A stretch of DNA of 64,000 nt from CAYOPZ01 sp964406005 (GTDB taxonomy: Bacteria; Bacteroidota; Bacteroidia; Bacteroidales; SM23-62), in the NCBI GenBank assembly GCA_964406005.1, contig CAYOPZ010000003.1, positions 106,761-170,760 on the forward strand, read 5' to 3'. The translations under genes were made by a program, and so were the position numbers. The stretch's first letter is position 1; each line of letters starts with the position of its first letter. The notes beneath the pieces were generated by a model. That model was not told the origin of the DNA. It ran no database searches and worked only from the letters and a program-made list of their open reading frames with translations. Of this stretch, positions 62,371 to 64,000 are shown in pieces.

Positions 62371-63276
62371 TTAGAAATACCCTTCCTTCTTCCTGTCTTC
62401 CATTGCCGCTTCGGAACGTTTGTCGTCATACCTGCCCCCGCGTTCGGTAACCCTTGTCGCAGCCACTTCCTGTATGATTTCCTCGAGCGTGTTTGCCTTC
62501 GAAAGGGTAACGCCCGTGCATGTGATGTCCCCTATGGTCCTGCAGCGAACATCTTTTTCGATGACCTCCTCATTTTCTTTTTTGGCCATGAAAGGTGCGT
62601 CTGCCAGCCAGACCCCGTCACGGAAGAAAACTTTTCTTTTATGTGTGAAATAAAGGCCGGGGATCTCCACATCTTCCATATAGATATACTGCCATACATC
62701 CATTTCGGTCCAGTTGCTCAGGGGAAATACCCGGAAATGTTCCCCCATGTTTTTCTTTCCGTTGAAAATGTTCCAGAGCTCTGGCCGCTGGTTCTTGGGG
62801 TCCCATTGACCGAACTCGTCCCTGTGAGAAAAAAAGCGCTCCTTGGCACGTGCCTTTTCCTCGTCCCTGCGTCCGCCGCCCAGCGCGGCATCGAATTTGT
62901 TTTTTTCAATTGCATCCAGAAGGGTTACTGTCTGGAGTACGTTGCGGCTGGCGTTTATCCCTGTTTCCTCAACGACCCTTCCCTGGTCTATGGTATCCTG
63001 CACCAGGGCGACGATGCATTTCGCTGCGGTTTTTTCCATCAGCCGGTCCCGGAATTCGAGCGTTTCCGGGAAATTATGCCCCGTGTCTATATGCATCAGG
63101 GGAAAAGGCACCTTTGCAGGCCAGAAAGCCTTCCTGGCAAGGTAGAACATAACTATGGAATCCTTCCCCCCGGAAAAAAGCAGTACAGGTTTTTCAAATT
63201 GCGCTGCCACTTCACGAATCACAAAGATGGATTCCGCTTCCAGCTCGCGCAGATGATTCAGGTTATACTTGTCCAT
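62371..63276 (-). CDS. cysD: Sulfate adenylyltransferase small subunit
   Basis: A 301-residue PP-loop ATP pyrophosphatase subunit: LLFSGGKDSIVM, HIDTGHNFPE, GGGRRDEEKARAKERFFS and the C-terminal RCRTIGDITCTGV and ERGGRYDDK. The open frame extends upstream to 63402, into the ybjQ-like gene; the ATG at 63276 (MDKYNLNHLRELE) is the family start. No cysH or cysC is in the window. Confidence 0.96.
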   Translation of the reverse strand: MDKYNLNHLRELEAESIFVIREVAAQFEKPVLLFSGGKDSIVMFYLARKAFWPAKVPFPLMHIDTGHNFPETLEFRDRLMEKTAAKCIVALVQDTIDQGRVVEETGINASRNVLQTVTLLDAIEKNKFDAALGGGRRDEEKARAKERFFSHRDEFGQWDPKNQRPELWNIFNGKKNMGEHFRVFPLSNWTEMDVWQYIYMEDVEIPGLYFTHKRKVFFRDGVWLADAPFMAKKENEEVIEKDVRCRTIGDITCTGVTLSKANTLEEIIQEVAATRVTERGGRYDDKRSEAAMEDRKKEGYF

Positions 63277-63356
63277 TGCAATGCTTGCCCTTTTCTTTTC
63301 CAAGAACGCAAAGATAAGAAAAATAGCCAATCTGTATGCCAGGAACCGGCTCCGGT

Positions 63357-63671
63357 TCAGGCCAGTTTCACTGCCGTACCGTAGGCCAGGATCTCGGAAC
63401 ACCCCTGCATTACCGCTGAGGTCATCAAGCGGACATTGACGACGGCATCGGCCCCCAGACGATCGGCATCGAGTACCATTCTGTTCAGCGCCTCGTCGCG
63501 TGCCTCGGTAAGCAGCTTTGTATATTCAGAGATCTCTCCCCCTACGAGGTTTTTGAGCCCTGCGAAAATATCCCTGCCCAGGTGACGCGCCCTGACGGTG
63601 CTTCCCCTTGCAATGCCCAGGGTTGACCTGATCTCTTTCCCCGGGACGGTTTCGGTCGAAATTACAATCAT
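63357..63671 (-). CDS. YbjQ family (UPF0145) protein
   Basis: A 104-residue protein with the family motifs MIVISTETVPGKEI, RARHLGRDIFAGLKNLVGGEISEYTKLL and GADAVVNVRL, thought to bind metal or act as a small pentameric protein. It lies upstream of cysD on the same strand (80-base gap), so it may share its transcript. Function not established. Confidence 0.92.
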   Translation of the reverse strand: MIVISTETVPGKEIRSTLGIARGSTVRARHLGRDIFAGLKNLVGGEISEYTKLLTEARDEALNRMVLDADRLGADAVVNVRLMTSAVMQGCSEILAYGTAVKLA

Positions 63672-63747
63672 TTTCTAAATTTTGGTTATTTATTGATCAT
63701 ATCCTGTAAAAAGCATCAAGAAAGCCTGATCTGCGATCCTCGGTTCC

Positions 63748-63819
63748 TATTTGAAGCAGATATAAAACCGCAGTTGAAAATCAAAGATTTAAGGCTGCTC
63801 TTTATATCTGCTTCAAATA
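63748..63819. repeat. Long perfect inverted repeat
   Basis: Arms of 19 bases, TATTTGAAGCAGATATAAA at 63748-63766 and its exact reverse complement at 63801-63819, around 34 bases. No T-run marks it as a terminator, and no transposase is seen. It could be a structured RNA, a transposon-like end pair or a miniature element. Confidence 0.75.
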
Positions 63820-63863
63820 TCAAATCCTGCTTCGAAATGTTTACAGATATTATGTCTGATCGG

Positions 63864-64000
63864 ATCCTGTGAAGAGCAGCATTAAGTTTTGCGCAGCAAA
63901 ATTTGCCGGCTGCGGTTTCACAGGTTCCGGTCATATCAGATCATATCCTGTGAAGAGCAGCATTAAGTTTTGCACAGCAAAATTTGCCGGCTGCGGTTTC
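63864..64000. repeat. Two near-identical 56-bp direct repeats
   Basis: 63864-63919 and 63945-64000 agree at 55 of 56 positions (G to A at the 30th), with an 81-base period. The 25-base spacer and the repeat ends make a TTCACAGG / CCTGTGAA inverted repeat. The unit contains a GCAGC...GCTGC hairpin. The window ends exactly at the end of the second copy, so further copies may follow. Confidence 0.85.

Larger units (their letters stand above)
63672..64000. other. Repeat-rich intergenic region at the window edge
   Basis: 329 bases without a gene. A short GATCATATCCTGT at 63695-63707 recurs at 63939-63951. The large inverted repeat and the direct repeats listed separately occupy most of the rest. 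The region continues beyond the window. Confidence 0.6.

Noticed and set aside
63864..64000. Possible CRISPR array
   Set aside because: Repeats are 56 bases with one 25-base spacer and only two copies; the repeat contains internal hairpins and no cas genes are seen. The spacer itself pairs with the repeat ends.

Overview
The window is from a member of the Bacteroidota, probably an anaerobe or facultative anaerobe near Bacteroidales/Marinilabiliales. The signs are a short 286-residue primary sigma factor, a SusC/SusD pair with surface lipoproteins, a type IX secretion component (PorD/DUF4835) with a subtilase that looks like its cargo, Bacteroidota-type RpoZ, BamD and CoaBC, and several promoters of the form TTTG-N(16-20)-TAnnTTTG. 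Gene density is high and most genes are housekeeping or envelope functions. There is one tRNA (Pro, GGG), no rRNA and no CRISPR array.

Layout. 0-17.9 kb: ftsE (cut by the window edge), a large TPR protein coupled to an outer-membrane barrel, gyrB, an AlkD-type DNA glycosylase, dapF, an HtrA protease, rpoD, a hybrid histidine kinase, uvrB, a secreted endonuclease/phosphatase-fold protein and a nucleotide cyclase-HD fusion. 17.9-24.6 kb: a multi-PAS hybrid kinase, small membrane and YdeI-type proteins, and a second hybrid 'kinase' that has lost its phosphoacceptor histidine.

24.6-36.8 kb is the most interesting part. A Cache-domain histidine kinase and an NtrC-type activator lie divergent to a protein with the order REC, GcvH-like domain, pseudo-REC, unknown domain. 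That gene has a near-consensus sigma-54 promoter preceded by three inverted repeats. Downstream, on the other strand, is a pstSCAB-like transporter operon ending in an outer-membrane porin. It too has a sigma-54-like promoter, next to a 10-bp-arm dyad. The PstS-like protein lacks the usual phosphate-binding S-G-T and Asp. A NarL-type two-component pair follows. I infer one sigma-54-controlled sensing and uptake module whose ligand may not be phosphate.

36.9-41 kb: a GT87 glycosyltransferase, a conserved 87-residue protein, then an AT-richer patch with an AbiE-type toxin-antitoxin pair and an ORF6N gene whose 3' end seems replaced, next to tRNA-Pro. 41-51.5 kb: trxB, queE, an alpha-oxoamine synthase, and the chain bamD-rpoZ-coaBC-porD-recN, then fabI-ftcD. 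51.6-57.8 kb: a SusC/SusD/lipoprotein operon closed by a strong terminator. 57.8-63.7 kb, all on the minus strand: ybjQ-like, cysD, cysN and a large subtilase with CUB, PKD-like and sorting domains. The last 330 bases hold a 19-bp-arm inverted repeat and two near-identical 56-bp direct repeats that run to the window edge.
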